A DNA stretch of 64,000 nucleotides, taken from positions 32,459,642 through 32,523,641 of the forward strand of contig CP114483.1 of the NCBI GenBank assembly GCA_027186245.1, in the 5' to 3' direction. The notes beneath the pieces are model-generated. The model searched no databases. It saw only the letters and a program-made list of their open reading frames with translations, and had not been told where the DNA came from. The position numbers were made by a program, and so were the translations under genes. The DNA comes from Coriaria nepalensis (lineage: Eukaryota > Streptophyta > Magnoliopsida > Cucurbitales > Coriariaceae). Positions 33,771-46,946 of this stretch are shown here, piece by piece; the stretch's first letter is position 1, and every line of letters begins with the position of its first letter.

Positions 33771-34789
33771 CAAAATAATTAACGGATAAAATAATTATCA
33801 GAGATAGATTTTGTTTGCAAATCAAACACGCTGGGACTGTTGATATTCCCTCGTCATTCAAAAATTTCCATCTTGTCGAGCTGTATGTTTAATTCGAAAA
33901 AAAATTTCATCTGGCAACGAGTTTTTAAATATAAAATTTAATTTTTTCAATCATCAATTATATTTAGTAATTTTTTTTTATCTATTTTTAATTTTTTTTA
34001 AATGATAAAAAATCAACATTAGAGAAATATAAGAAGTGATTTTCACTTTTCTCAACTATAAAAATAATTTTTTTTAATAATTATTACGTAAAATATTTTT
34101 AAGAAATTGAATTTTAAAATATGTTGTTTATTAGATCCTTATTATTTGTTTACAAATTTACTAAAAATAAAAATGTTTTGGTTGAATTTCATCTCCCTAA
34201 TTTTCTTGTGAATTATCTATTAATGGGAGCGACCTTAATACGCGGACAATGTGAAAATGAAATCTTCTCAATTTTTTTTACTAGTTACAAGGGACAAGTT
34301 ATTTATTCGTCACAATTATATTTCTTGCAATTCTAATAAATGCACATAACTTCCTTTTAAGGATATATCTATCATTAGTACTCATTTGTTACTTGACATC
34401 TATTCCGATATTCGAGAACTAATATGTGTGTTATCTATTAATGATCATAAGATTTTACCTTATTTTTTTCGACTATTTTACTAAATATATGAAGTTTCTA
34501 CAATTTTTGAAAATTTCAAACCTCTTGTCAAAACTCAATTTGGCAATAAGAGTTGCAACTTATATAGTGACAACAGGGCAATTTTCAAAAACTAAAACAA
34601 TATTTCATCTCTCATGGCATTAGTTGTATACCATTGCTCTACCTATCCCACGACAAAATGACACTATAGAAATGCGACATCGCCCAATTATTCAAATGAG
34701 CTAAAACTCTACTTCACCAAGCTTAACTTCTTTACTTGTTCTGGGCCTATGCATTTGAAGCCTCTGTTTATCTTCGAAATTGTCTACCA
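33771..34789. other. AT-rich stretch within the copia relic zone
   Basis: No recognisable coding text. From 34400 onward short phrases may come from copia integrase, but they are too decayed to claim. Confidence 0.3.
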
Positions 34790-35622
34790 TAATCTCGGTC
34801 AGTCCTAGGATATGAGTTAACTGTTAAGCCCTATTAGACTTGACAATATATATGAATTTAAGCAAATACATATATGGAAACTCTTTTCCAACCATTTCAC
34901 TTTGTAAAGATTCCTAGTCGCATAAAGTACATCAATCATAAGATTTATCCTTTAATAAAAAGGTGATGAATTTTGTCTCATCATCCTACAAACTACATGC
35001 ACCCAAACACATATCCAATGATTCATTTTTTTGGTGAATCTTGGTTAAGGTCACATAGAATGATATCAAAACATGATATTTCATATGTCAATACTATGGT
35101 GATCTTAGATCTAAGAATCACAGTCACAATAGTCACTTGACAAGTCTCAGCAATGATCATTATTATTACCATTATACTTGTCTTGCGATTATGTTCAACA
35201 ATTAATCTTCTATTAATTGCCTACATATCTAACCCGACATTCTCTAATATCAATGATTATAAGAAAATCATTCTTCCTTAGAAAAATATAGCACATATAA
35301 TAGTATTTTTAGATTATTATTATCTCATCATAATAATCATATGACTATGAACTGTTTGAATCTTAGGCTTATGGCTACTTAAATCTTACCGATCATGATC
35401 TTTATCGTAATTCTAAGTGCATTACCTAAGAACCAGGATTATATCAAGTATGCTTAGCAATTAATCGTACATGTAAATTGTTATTTATAAACTTGTAATA
35501 TCATGATAACTTATTATATGCTTAATTGTTGATAACTTATACAATTCAAGATTGATTTTAATAAGTATTTGACCTTATCAGGTCATATCTTAGTAGCTTA
35601 ACAAGTATTATATTTTCAATCT
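34790..35622 (-). mobile_element. Copia-type LTR fragment inserted in copia relic
   Basis: Shares many blocks in order with 14940-15725, including the end GTATTATATTTTCA. On the minus strand the base sequence before this end is AAAGTGGGAGA (35636-35626), a good polypurine tract next to the start TTGAAAATATAATACTTG, so it reads as the start of a 3' LTR. The matching internal region is absent. Confidence 0.6.
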
Positions 35623-36059
35623 CCCACTTTAACATATGGGTCTACACTAGATGCCTTCTCCCCAGCATCTAATTCACAAATGCAACCTCCGGTACCTCCT
35701 CATCTTTACTTGCATTCCATTACTACATGATCAATGCATGAAATGTTTTGTATAAAAACATTGAACAAAGCCATGATGCATCCTTTAGGGGACAATTGAT
35801 TTCATTCCTTAGTGGGAAGAGATTTTAAAATGTATCATTCGTCTATTTGTTCGTTTCTACTTAAAATGGAGAATCATTTCAAGTTTTCAAACACCAAAAA
35901 TAAGAAATTAGTCATTCCCTTAAACATGTATCTTTCAAGTGGAATAGAATGATTCATTTATTTGCAGTGTTTTTTCATAATATTTAAATTCTTGTAGCTA
36001 TATTACGAAATTCAATAAAATTTTAATTTAGAAAGTCCTAAAACATGATGTCTTTTTCT

Positions 36060-37300
36060 TCTTCACTATTATTTTTGTTACTCATTCTTTATACAACTAA
36101 ACAAACAATATGGAATTGCTTTTTCTATTCCCCTCATATCCATTCACATTCTCATTCTTATCGGGGAATCGAACCGATCACTCCCTTACTTGTTAAACAA
36201 GGACTGACTTATCTCTCTCAAGCTCTTAAGGATTCTCGATGCACCAAGACATGTCCAAAAAATTTAATGCCCTCCTCTGTCATGGTATGTGGGAATTAGT
36301 TACTTCAACCAATATTTGTAAACTCGTTGATTGTAAATGGGTCTTCCGAATTAAAAGGAAACCAGAGGGAAGTATTGATCAGTTCAAAGCTTGCCTCATC
36401 ACCAAGGGATTCTATCAACAATCCAGGCTCGATTACACCGAAACGTTCAATCGAATTATCAAACTGGACACTAATCATACCATTATTTCCATTGCCATTC
36501 TACATGGGTAGCCTATACGATAACTTGATGTCACAAATATCTTTCTTCATAGTGACTTAACCGAAGATGGCTTTATGGCTTAACTACTGAGCTTTGTTGA
36601 CTTGTCGATCCCACATATGTTCGCCACCTTCCCCCCCCCCCCCCCCCCCCCCCCGTCCCGTGCGTAGGTATCAATCGCTAAGTGCGGTACTTCTCTCTCT
36701 TGGCTTCATTGAAACCAAGTCTTATTCTTCCCTCTTCATTTTTGTAAGGGGTCATCTCTTAATTACTGACAATGATTCATCTTTTATCAATAAGGTGATT
36801 GATTAGTTGAGTGGCCTTTTCTCGGCCAAAGATCTTGGCTCCTTATTTTACTTCTCTGTATTGAAATCCTTTATTGATCCGAAGGGGTATTGTTGAGTCA
36901 ACACAAATACATCTCAGATATTCTATGTCGTCATCACATGGACGACGCAAAACTGTTACATACTTCCATGCAATGAAAATGTTCATCCACCGTGGCTGAT
37001 GATGTTCCATTACCAGATTCCATTGCCCATAGACAACTAGTTGGAGCCCTTCAATTCTTGATGCTCACTCGTCCGAATATCACGTTTCCCTTCATGGCCT
37101 TACGTCAGTCCAAAGTGCGATATTGATTATCATGTTGTGTGAGGAAATATTTAATTGGGAATGACTCATACTGCTTCTATTGACAGCCAATTGATATACT
37201 TACCATAGTTCTTGGAAAGCTTCAACATTATCTTCTTTCTAAGTTGGGTATTTTGGATATTTTTCAGTCCAACTTCAGAGGAGTACTATTGGGAGTTTAT
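36060..37300 (+). pseudogene. Ty1/copia RT-RNase H relic with poly-C tract
   Basis: Plus-strand frames carry CKLVDCKWVFRIKRKPEGSI (36239-36511), a FKACLITKGF segment and LDYTETFN, then a broken continuation to the RNase H linker (LVGALQFLMLTRPNITF-like near 37040). At 36631-36654 twenty-four consecutive C residues interrupt the frame between RT segments. It matches the same lineage as the element at 9.7 kb, with the HG/TWELV-type start preceding the RT. Confidence 0.8.
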
Positions 37301-37540
37301 AGCAGAGCTGGATTAGTTAATTAAGTTGGTTAGTGTTAGGGATAAGGCCACTTCGAGCGGGCTTGGCTCTTGAATCTTGAAGAACAGAGGAAAAGAGAGA
37401 GATTTCAGAGAGAGATTTCTAGAGAGAGAAGGAGAGACTTAGAGAGATAAAGGAAAACTAATTTAATTATTCACTTCTCGCTGATTCCCAGCCTCACGCT
37501 TACAATATGCACTCAACAATTGCTCCCACGTAATTGCCAG
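37300..37540 (+). mobile_element. Probable 3' LTR of the copia relic
   Basis: After the end of RNase H a purine-rich TATTGGGAG is followed by sequence with GAGAGAGA-rich text (37390-37450). It ends in TTCACTTCTCGCTGATTCCC-like pyrimidine-rich sequence, in the position of the 3' LTR. The LTR ends are not defined. Confidence 0.4.
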
Positions 37541-38061
37541 AGAGCAACACATGACTTATGCTAACAACTCAATTTTTAAATTTAAACCATTATGTAGGTT
37601 TCAAACTGGGCTATGCTCCTTTTCTCCTTAGAAATTTGGAGAACTCCTCTATCTGACTTTGGCGATGGATTGCAAATCCGGGAGCGGTTAGATTCACAAT
37701 ATTACCAAATAAGTTTAGAATATAATTTTAAATATTGTATAAGAGGTTTAAACCCGAATCAAGTTCAGAGAATTATTGTCAAACTGTTTGAGCAACCCCT
37801 CAAAGTCAAAAAGAAATTTGTTGCTTTCCCTAAGCCATGGTGCATCATGCAAGTAAAATCATGTCGAATCCATAAAAGTCATGTTCCTTTTCTGATGTCA
37901 AGGTTTAAATTGCCCAATTCTCTTTCTTTTTCTTCCTTTCCTCTTTTTAATGAATAAATCCAAATTCCAGTAATGGAAAAAGAAAAAAACATGCTTAAGT
38001 ATATGTAGCTAACATGAAAAAGAAAAAGAAAATCCCATGAAAGAGAGATCACTTCTAGAAG
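37541..38061. other. Spacer, no gene seen
   Basis: A 114-codon frame at 37613-37957 has no recognisable domain and no exon signals, and is not called as a gene. Confidence 0.4.
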
Positions 38062-38375
38062 TTCATGAGGGATAGATGTGGAAATATCAAACTTTTATGC
38101 CTGGGTCAGAATATAATTTATCCAAGAGAGAGAGAGAGTGGCAGAATAGAATTCAAGAGATGTGGAAATATCAAACTCTTAGACTCGGGTCAGAATATAA
38201 TTTATCCGAGAGAGAGAGAGAGTGGCAGAATAGAATTCAAGAGATGTGGAAATATCAAACTCTTAGACTCGGGTCAGAATATAATTTATCCGAGAGAGAG
38301 AGAGTGAGTGGCATAATAGAATTCGAGAGATGTGGAAATATCAAACTTTTAGGCCTAGGTCAAAATATATCTTAC
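38062..38375 (+). repeat. 84-bp tandem repeat, about 3.6 copies
   Basis: The anchor GATGTGGAAATATCAAAC occurs at 38075, 38159, 38243 and 38329, giving spacings of 84, 84 and 86 bp. Each unit contains a (GA)n run and GTGGCAGAATAGAATTCAAG. The unit is a multiple of three, so three frames stay open and the apparent proteins here are artefacts. The last copy is partial and the most diverged. Confidence 0.88.
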
Positions 38376-38639
38376 TCCGTCCATTTTGTTTGGTTTCGCA
38401 CAACTAGCATAACAAACCTACATGGCAAGCTCTCATTAGTCATTACCAGAGTGCTAAGTGTTAAGTGATCCTCACGTTTCAGTTTTTCTTTCAAGATGGC
38501 TCTTGTTTTCTGATTGTACTGTATGTATCGAATCCGAATATTTTTATAATCTAAAGACTAAAAACACAAAACAACGAAAAACTCCATTATTCCTCGTGAA
38601 AAAATATAAATAAGTAATAAACAATGCCACCATTTCGTT

Positions 38640-40215
38640 CACTATTTCGCAAGATAATGCCACCATCTCAGGTATCTGGATTCCCTTTGCTAGCACCATC
38701 AACATTGATCTTAAGAAAATTGTAACAAGGTTTATTCCTTGAGATGGGCATGTCATCGTTATTTGAAATTTTGATAGTAGCTATCTCATCTTATTGATCC
38801 TCAAAAGATGTCAATTCCAATCTGTATCTAACAAAATGTCTTTCACTCTCCAATTGTCAGGAAGGTCGGAGGGTTTAGTAATTCTACCTAAAATGAGGCC
38901 AAGCATCTTGCCAAACCTTAATCTTAGCACCATTACGTGATAACCAGAAAATATGATTTTGAGCTAAATCCCATGTTTTCTTTAGTCTCGACCAAAGGTT
39001 AGAGAACCCACCCACCCCCAGAATCGGAAGCAGCCAACAATCTATTCTTGTATTTATCCTGCAAATAGTTAGAAATAATGAAGTTGCTAGTTTTACCAAT
39101 GCTTAATAGCCAACGAAGCAGAGATATCCTCTAATTTCCTAACGTCAAGCCCCCCCCCCCCTTCTTACACATGAAGACAAAGGTTATCTCAAGTGCACCA
39201 ATGTAACTTTCTAATGCCATTCGTTGTCCCCTTAAAAAAAACATTTACTGAAAATCTTCCTCAACCTATTGAAAATGAAAAATGGAGGTTGAAGGCAAGC
39301 TAGAATATGAATGGGTAATGACTATAAAATATTTTGAATTAGAATAAGTCTTCCTCCCTTAGACAATAAATTATGTTTTCCAACATTCAACTTTATGCAA
39401 CATTTTGTTAACCATGTCATTAAACATAGAAGCTTTAGCTCTTCCTAAATATAAAGGGCAACTAAGAAAAGCCAGAGGGAAAGCTTCTTTATGAACGATT
39501 AGTATTAGTTATAATGGTTTTCTTAGCTTGACTAATTTTGTTAGTGAAACTGTCAAGCTACTCTTCTCTTTGTTAATCAATTGGTTAGACACCCTTTCAT
39601 ATCAATGCAACAACTTTACAAAATTTTGAAAAGAAATCTTAAGAGACATTTGTAAAAATGATAATATCATTTGCATAAGCCAGATGAGATATGTTGGGAG
39701 AAGACCTAGGGAAAGGAAAAAATAGTAATAGCACCTGAATATTCATTTCCTTATTTAAATGCCTACTATGCAAGAAGAAACAAGTATTGAGATAAAGGGT
39801 TTCCTTACCTGACTCCTCTTGAAGACTTGAAAAAACATGTTAAGGAACCATCAGTCAAAATAGAGTACCACAACAGTTAGTAACTAAAAGTTGAATCAAG
39901 CTTGTAAGACAACCCATAAATAATTACAATCAACTCTATCATATTTTCCATATCCAATTTCAGAATAACATTTCCTCCCCTAGCTTCTTTAGTAATTGAA
40001 TTGGGGATTTCCTGATCAAGTAAGATATTATTATAGATATCTCTACCTTTTAAAAAAATCAGCTTGTTCTTTACTAATTAATTTAAGAAGAAATTAACAA
40101 AAAATTTTGAAATAATTTTTTAGATGAAATTACATAGACTTATTGGCCTATAATCATTAAAAATTGTACAGATCAAATTTGATAAATAAATCAAGACTTA
40201 CGATAAGGATGGGCC
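38640..40215 (-). pseudogene. LINE (L1-type) RT and RNase H relic
   Basis: Minus-strand text from high to low coordinates follows plant LINE ORF2. An RT block near 40000 (EARGGNVILKLDME) is followed by a HLAYANDIIIF motif near 39690 in place of YADD. Next comes a block of PLAFLSCPLYLGRAKASMFN / VNKMLHKVE text near 39400-39500, then GGLDVRKLEDI near 39140. A zinc-finger RVT part (38884-39099) and finally an INVDGASKGNP-like RNase H start near 38700 complete the order. Many stops and frameshifts are present. A poly-C run (39150-39161) lies inside. Confidence 0.82.
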
Positions 40216-41985
40216 GATAAGTTTCTGTTTATAGTTGGTTAACTAAGAATAACTAGAACGAATATAATATTTATATTAAAATACCTATAAGATAACTGAA
40301 GTAATTGTCTAGAGTCTTATTACAAAATTACTAAAATAAAAAAAAGGGAGGGCCTTTAAATTTTAATAATATATATATATATATATATTGAAATAAAAAA
40401 TAAAAAGTCTCACAAGATATCATACAAGTTCAACCTGAACCAACTTATGTAGTAAGTTACATCTACTTTAGGGATGGAGAAAGAAAAAAAAAAGTATAGG
40501 CAAGAGAAAAACAAATTATATTATAAAAAGAGTGGATAAAAATAGATTTTTAATAAAATTTTAAGGATTTATTTGTAATATTTTAATATTTTTAAGCTAA
40601 AATTTTCATTTGAGCATAGTTGAGGGTGATAATAATATCTGTCCACTCTACTCATGGACTTATATGATAGGTAAATAAAATAAGTAAGTTAATATAAAAA
40701 AATAAAAATAAAAATTCCTTTTTGTATATTTATGATGTAAAGAATATCAAAGTGTTGATTATAGAAGCTCACAATAAAGATGCTTAGAACGAATAGTCAC
40801 TAAACGCTAGAATAACACATCTATTCTATGATCTATGTACGGTACAAGAAGATTTGTAGGGCCAAGATAGGCCAAAAAAAAAAAAACACGTTTGTCCAAG
40901 AATTTAAAAATAAATAAATAAAATTTAAATTTTGAAATTTTTTTACACGTGTCACATTAGGGTGCATTACACCAAGTAAAAGGTTAACCAGCTTGAGATA
41001 CCATACGTACACGTTAAAAAGGGGGAGCCGAAGTAAGAAAAAAAAAAAGTTTAACAAAAGTAAAATATATAAAAATAATATATTTTTACCAAAATTTCAA
41101 AAATTTATTATAAAATTTAAATCTTTTTCAACTGAGAGTTTAATTTTTATTTATTTTTTTCCAATAATTTGAGTATATATACACTTAATCTAAAAATAAT
41201 GAAGAAAGATATTATAATGAAAAAAATTAAGAAACTTAAATGATATTTTTCTTTAAAAAAAAAAATGTCAATTTTTCTCACTATACAAGTGATTCTTAAA
41301 AAAAAAAATTAATTAATTAAAAAATTGGTTTAGTCAAGAGAGAAATGGTTGGCTTAGAAATAAGAATGATCGACAGATTGAACAAAGAGAATATACGGAC
41401 GACTGCAATGAGTGGACTAGAAGAGAGGTAATGAATGGTCTTGAGAGAACTCCACCGATGGATGAAGAAGTTTGGATTTAAGTTAAAAATATTTTTTTTA
41501 ATATTATAAAAATTAATATATAAAAAAAATTAATTAATTTTATGAGAAATATAAATTTTTACATAATATTAAAATTAAATTTAATATGTAATTGGATTAA
41601 TCAGTATACGTATTTCACATCACTCATATTAAAAATATACATATGTAGCTTAAAATATAACACCACACGTAAATAAACGTATTGAGAATATTATACCTCA
41701 TATCTATAAAAAAATATTTAAAAAATTAAAATATAAAAAAAATTAATTAACATCTCTTCATAACTTATTAATTTTAAAATAAAAACTCAAATTTTTACTA
41801 TTATCCGGTGATAAATAAATGAATAAAAGAACAGCGAAAAGAAAAGGAAAAAAAAAAAAAAGCAAAAGTAAAATCAACGGCGGAGTGCTAGTAACGTAAT
41901 TGAAAAGGAATACTCTGTGGTTATGTGTACTGCTGGGGTTCTGTGGAGATAGTGATACCATGTAGTTTCCCTCCTTGTGTAGAGC
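40216..41985. other. AT-rich intergenic region
   Basis: No gene. An (AT)n microsatellite lies at 40366-40388. Long A/T runs dominate, and part of this is the distal promoter region of the NPF gene. Confidence 0.4.
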
Positions 41986-42111
41986 CTCTATATATACATA
42001 TTGTCAATGCTTAGCAATTCATGGTCTTTACTCTCTCTACTCTCTATAGCTACCAACCTCAGTTCACATCGTTCTGGATCATAGAGCAAAATTCTCATCC
42101 CTTCACTCAAA
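41986..42111 (+). promoter_or_regulatory. NPF gene core promoter and 5' leader
   Basis: CTATATATACATA at 41988-42000 is a good TATA box about 110 bp before the proposed start ATG, leaving a leader of about 80 nt that contains CTCTCTACTCTC. Placement fits the exon model. Confidence 0.5.
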
Positions 42112-44410
42112 ATGGTACTTCTATATCTGTTTACTTATTCTCAAGGATCCTATGTATATATATATATATACACTGTACACATGTCTTGTCTTCTTTTCCT
42201 ATTTTGAAATTTTTTTTTTTTTTTTGGCAAGTCGGCTTCCTTCCGATCCTTCGAAGATATTGATAAGCAAAAACCTTCAAAACAAAGAAAGAAAGGAGGG
42301 CACAGAGCAACACTTTTTGTGTATGGTAATTACAATACTACCACTACCTACCCTCTATTATGAGAAAGAAAATGAAGAGAGAGAGAGAGAGAGAGAGAGA
42401 GGGGAATATATTTGGTTGATAAACCATTAACCTGAATTTAATTATTGCGTGCAGCTATGGAGGGACTGGATAACATGGCATTTGTAGCAAACCAAATAAG
42501 CCTGGTGACTTACTTCTACGGCTATATGAACTTCAGCTTAACGAAATCGGCCACCACGTTCACTAACTTTGCCGGCACGACTTACTTACTTACACTCGTC
42601 GGAGGATTCGTCTCTGATACCTATCTCTCCAGATTCGCTACTTGTCTTCTCTTTGCTTCCATGGAATTAGTGGTCATTAATTAATTAATCAATCTCATTT
42701 TTCCATCCTCTTTGTTAGTATAGTTAGTGGACTGATTTATGTTATTTCTTCAAATTCTCCATTTTTTAGGGGTATGTGCTTCTTGCATTACAAGCCAGCG
42801 TTCCGAAGCTAAGGCCGGACCATTGCTATGACATAGCACTTAGACAAACCAATCAATGCGACGTAGCGACAGTGGGGCAAGAAACATTATTTTTCATAGG
42901 CCTTTACTTGATCGCATTTGGGACAAGCGGGATAAAAGCCGCTTTACCGGCGCTAGGAGCTGAACAATACGATGAGAAGGATCCGAAAGAGGCGGCTCAA
43001 GCTTCGAGTTTCTTCAACTGGTTTTTATTTAGCCTTGTTATTGGAGGGATGTGTGGTGCAAGTTTCGTCGTTTGGCTAAGTGCAAACAAGGGCTGGAAAT
43101 GGAGCTTTGGCCTTTGCGCTCTCGCCATTTTGATCTCGATTGTGTTCCTCTGCATGGGAAAACCATTTTATCGAGATGGTGTCGTACGGAGGGAGAGTCC
43201 GCTTCTCCGAATTCTTCAGGTACTTGTGGTTGCTGTTAAAAATTGGAATGCTCCTCTTCCGGAGAATGGAGATGAATTGCATGAAATTCGTGACACGGAA
43301 GAAGGGCGTGAAATTATTCCGAGAACTGAACAATTTAGGTAAGTGAATGGAGAATCTTTAAACTATTAGTACTTAATTATGGAACTTAATAATGAGGTTA
43401 GTATTGATTTAAGTTGATTTCTTTTAACTACGACGGTTTTTCCCAGATTCTTGGACCGCGCTGCAGTGATTAAGAGGAGGGTGACTGGCCTTGAAACAAA
43501 TTCAATCAAAAGCTATGGACCATGGAGTTTATGTACGGTAACACAAGTTGAGGAACTGAAGGTCCTAATGCGAATGATGCCAGTTTTTCTCAGCACTATT
43601 TTCATGAACACATGTTTAGCACAGATTTTAACTTTCTCAGTTCAACAAGGAACAACCATGAACTCTCGTATCAAAGATTTTGAAATGCCCCCTTCGTCAA
43701 TCCAGTTGATCCCTCTATTTTGTATGTTCGTTATGATCCCCCTTTATGATCGAATTTTCGTTCCCCTTGCCCGAAAATTCACTGGAATCCCGACCGGAAT
43801 TCGTCATCTCCAAAGGATTGGAATTGGACTAGTTCTTTCCACTATCTCCATGATGATCGCTGGCTTCATCGAGACCCGCAGGAAAAACATAGCCATTCGA
43901 CACAACATGATAGACTCTAACGAGCCGCTGCCAATGACTGTGTTTTGGCTCGCGTTCCAGTTCACTCTATTCGGAGCGGCGGATATGTTTACTCTAGTGG
44001 GCATGCTAGAGTTTTTCTATCAAGAGAGTTCAGCTAATATGAAGTCACTCGGCACGGCTATTTCATGGTGTTCGTTCGCATTTGGATTCTTCACTAGTAC
44101 GGTGGTGGTGGAGGTGGTGAACAAGGCAAGTGGTGGCTGGCTGGCTAGTAATAATCTGAACAGAGATCATCTCAACTATTTCTACTGGTTATTGTCCGTG
44201 TTAAGTTTCTTAAACTTTGTTGTGTACGTGACTTGTGCAACTTGGTATAAGTATAAAGCGGTGGAGAAGACGCATGGTGGTGACGAGGAAAGTCATTGTG
44301 GTGGGCTCAGCCCAGTGGTTCCCACACATCTTGATCAGACCCCACCAAGATTCTCAGATTCAAACACTAGGTATTCTCCTGTCCCTCTACTGCCATGGAA
44401 CAAAAAATGA
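42112..44410 (+). CDS. NRT1/PTR family (NPF4-like) transporter, 5 exons
   Basis: Exon model: 42112-42114 (ATG), 42232-42325, 42455-42672, 42770-43338 and 43447-44410. All junctions use GT/AG and keep frame, giving about 615 residues, normal for the family. Exon 2 ends KKGGHRATLFVY, the usual start of NPF proteins. Exon 3 begins AMEGLDNMAFVANQISLV (helix 1) and includes GGFVSDTYLSRF. Exon 4 holds GTSGIKAALPALGAEQYDEKDPKEA and FFNWF. Exon 5 holds VTQVEELKVLMRMMPV, QQGTTMNSRI, IPLYDRIFVPLARK, AADMFTLVGMLEFFYQESS and SLGTAISW. It is a 12-helix MFS membrane protein. The ExxER motif common in helix 1 is replaced by EGLDN. NPF4 relatives carry nitrate, ABA or gibberellin, so the substrate is inferred only. 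The tiny first exon is the least certain part. Confidence 0.9.
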
Positions 44411-46946
44411 AACAAAATGCAAGAGATGATGAGATGAATAGAAAAGGTGCGAGACCGCATTGCAGAACAGGACATCTCAACTAAGTCTACTAGTTACACT
44501 TGATGTCTACAATAAGTTTCATAAGTAATGTTTGGGTGTTTTGGTTTAAGTAAATTGGGAGTGTACGTGTTATTACATCATAACTTTTAAAAATCTATTA
44601 GCTAAAATGTTATATTAACTAAAATTAAGTTAACTTCGAAGAATTTTATAAAAAAACTGATGTGAATGTTTTCTTAAATATAATTTGTTAGATAACTATA
44701 TATCTAATGTTATTCTCTATTCTTTAACTTAAATTAGGTTAAATTATCATATTGATCCCTCTATTTACTCATTTTTCTTATTTTCATCTATTAACTTTTA
44801 TTTGACTCAATTAAGTCATTTATCTTTCAAATTTATCATGCTTTAGTTCTTAAAGCAAAAAAGTTAAAAGAAAATATTAAAAATTCTAAAATTCACAATT
44901 TAATTTTTATTAAATAAAATTATATCACTTCTTCTTTTATTAGCTTTCATTTATATCCCCTATCTTCGTTGTTGCCGTCGCCGCTCTCCTCCAATACCAT
45001 CTGCCCCACCCCATTGCTACAATTGCACCACTCTGTGTTGTCGCCAACCCACCTCCTCCATCACCATCACTACATCCATGGCTCTACCTCCCTTGTTGTC
45101 GTCGTCGCTGCTCTACTTGCATCATTGCTATTGCCACTACCGCTCTAATTCTCAGTCACCATAGACGGTGATGGGAGTCAAGGTGGGGAAACGATGATGA
45201 TGAACAAGGGGCAGTAAGCATTTAGCACACATCACGCAATCTCAAGTAAATAAAAGCAAGTTTAATGGTTGTGAAAAGATGAAGGGACTAAAGCTTGATA
45301 TCGTATCTCAACACAAATCATACACATATATTACATACATATAAATACATATAACACAAAAGTTGAGCTTAAACTAGTGGTGAAATTATAAGCTACAATA
45401 AGTATAAATAATAATTTTTATTTATATCGTGATATGATTATTGAGTATTATTCATGATAGGAAGAAGAGAAAAAAATTAAAAAAAAAAAAAAATTAACAC
45501 TAATCATGACATAACTCAAATAGATTATAATGAAGAACACGTTTATGTGTGGTAGAGTTTATGCATAAGATTAAACATGGAGTCCATCATATCATATCTA
45601 TTGTCTATCATTAAATTTAGTTATTAGTGTTGTTATTAATCATTTAAAGCCTTTCAAACTTCAAATGCTTCGTATTCGTAATCCTATATGATCCGAGTAA
45701 GAGTATCGTTTCAAGTAATAAGATTTAACTAAAATTAGTAATAAATTAACAAATAATTAAAATTATAGAGATTTTTTTAAGTAAAGATAGCAACAAGGAT
45801 ATAGATTGATGTGATTTTAGGAACTAAGTATAGTGACTGAACATAGTAAATTATGTAGCATTCTCTATCAAGTGATAGTGCGCATATATTCCTATTAATA
45901 AGAGCCCATTACTTTCTATGGTCAGTCATGCATTCATTAACACATCAAGGATATATATGTATATATTTATATTTATAATTACTTGGACATGATATTTATT
46001 AAATATAGTGATACCATTAATTTAATCATTTTAAAATAAAATAAGATATAAATATGTATTTTTAAATTATTATTATTTTTTTACAACTTTTAATTCTCAA
46101 TTACAAACATAATAGATAATATATAATTCTTAAATATATGTACGTTATTTCTAAGAAATTATAAGTAAGATTATTTATAATATATTATATATCTAAAAAA
46201 TATTATCATAATATAATTAAAATTAAATATTATATGTAATTATTTTAATTTTCTTTAAAAAGTTATTAAAATAAACTAAAATATTATATGAAAATACATG
46301 AATATGAAATTAAGCAAAGGCTAGAAAAAAAAAACATGTAAAAATAGATGAATAAAAAATCAAATAAAGTTGAATAAGAAAATTATAAATTAAAATTTAT
46401 TTTCTAAAAAAAATATTATTGATTAGAACTTAAAAAAATATGTATACAGAAAAATATATCATGGTAATTTTTTTTTATTATTTTTTGATTATTTATTAAA
46501 TGAACTTAGATTTTTTTAAAACTATTTTTAAACTTCTAAAAATATCTTAAAATAGCTAGACATATCAAACAACATTTTTACATAATATCTTATAATATTA
46601 AAAAATATCAAAAAAAGTTATATTTTATTATTTTTTTAATATATTATGTGACATATAAAATATATATCAAATAAATATAGATAAATATCAATATATAAAT
46701 ATGAATACAATATAAATATAATACAAATTCGATTATTTTAAAATATCAATCCTTCTAGATTGCACCTAATCTCTCCTTTCTTCCCACTGGGCATCCTTTT
46801 ATTCTTTCACACGCCCGCTGTCATTCACGCCACGTTCTATCTATCTTTTCTTTTTACTTATTTTCTTATAAGCCCAAATATTTTGTGAACATCCATTCAA
46901 AATGTGCTTTTCTCCCATTCTTTTTGTTTTTTCTCTTGGGTTCTAT
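44411..46946. other. AT-rich intergenic region
   Basis: No gene. Pyrimidine/GTTGTCG-rich low-complexity lies at 44950-45170, with a similar stretch near 25.2 kb. The stretch 45950-46740 is extremely AT-rich with TATA/ATAT runs. Confidence 0.4.

Noticed and set aside
36150..36185. GGTTCGATTCC (minus) like a tRNA B box
   Set aside because: No A box or acceptor stem at the right distance. It lies in copia coding text.
37613..37957. Plus-strand ORF of 114 codons
   Set aside because: No recognisable domain, no promoter or splice signals, and it is flanked by repeats.
38065..38468. Overlapping ORFs of 80 and 130 codons
   Set aside because: They are produced by the 84-bp tandem repeat, whose period is a multiple of three.
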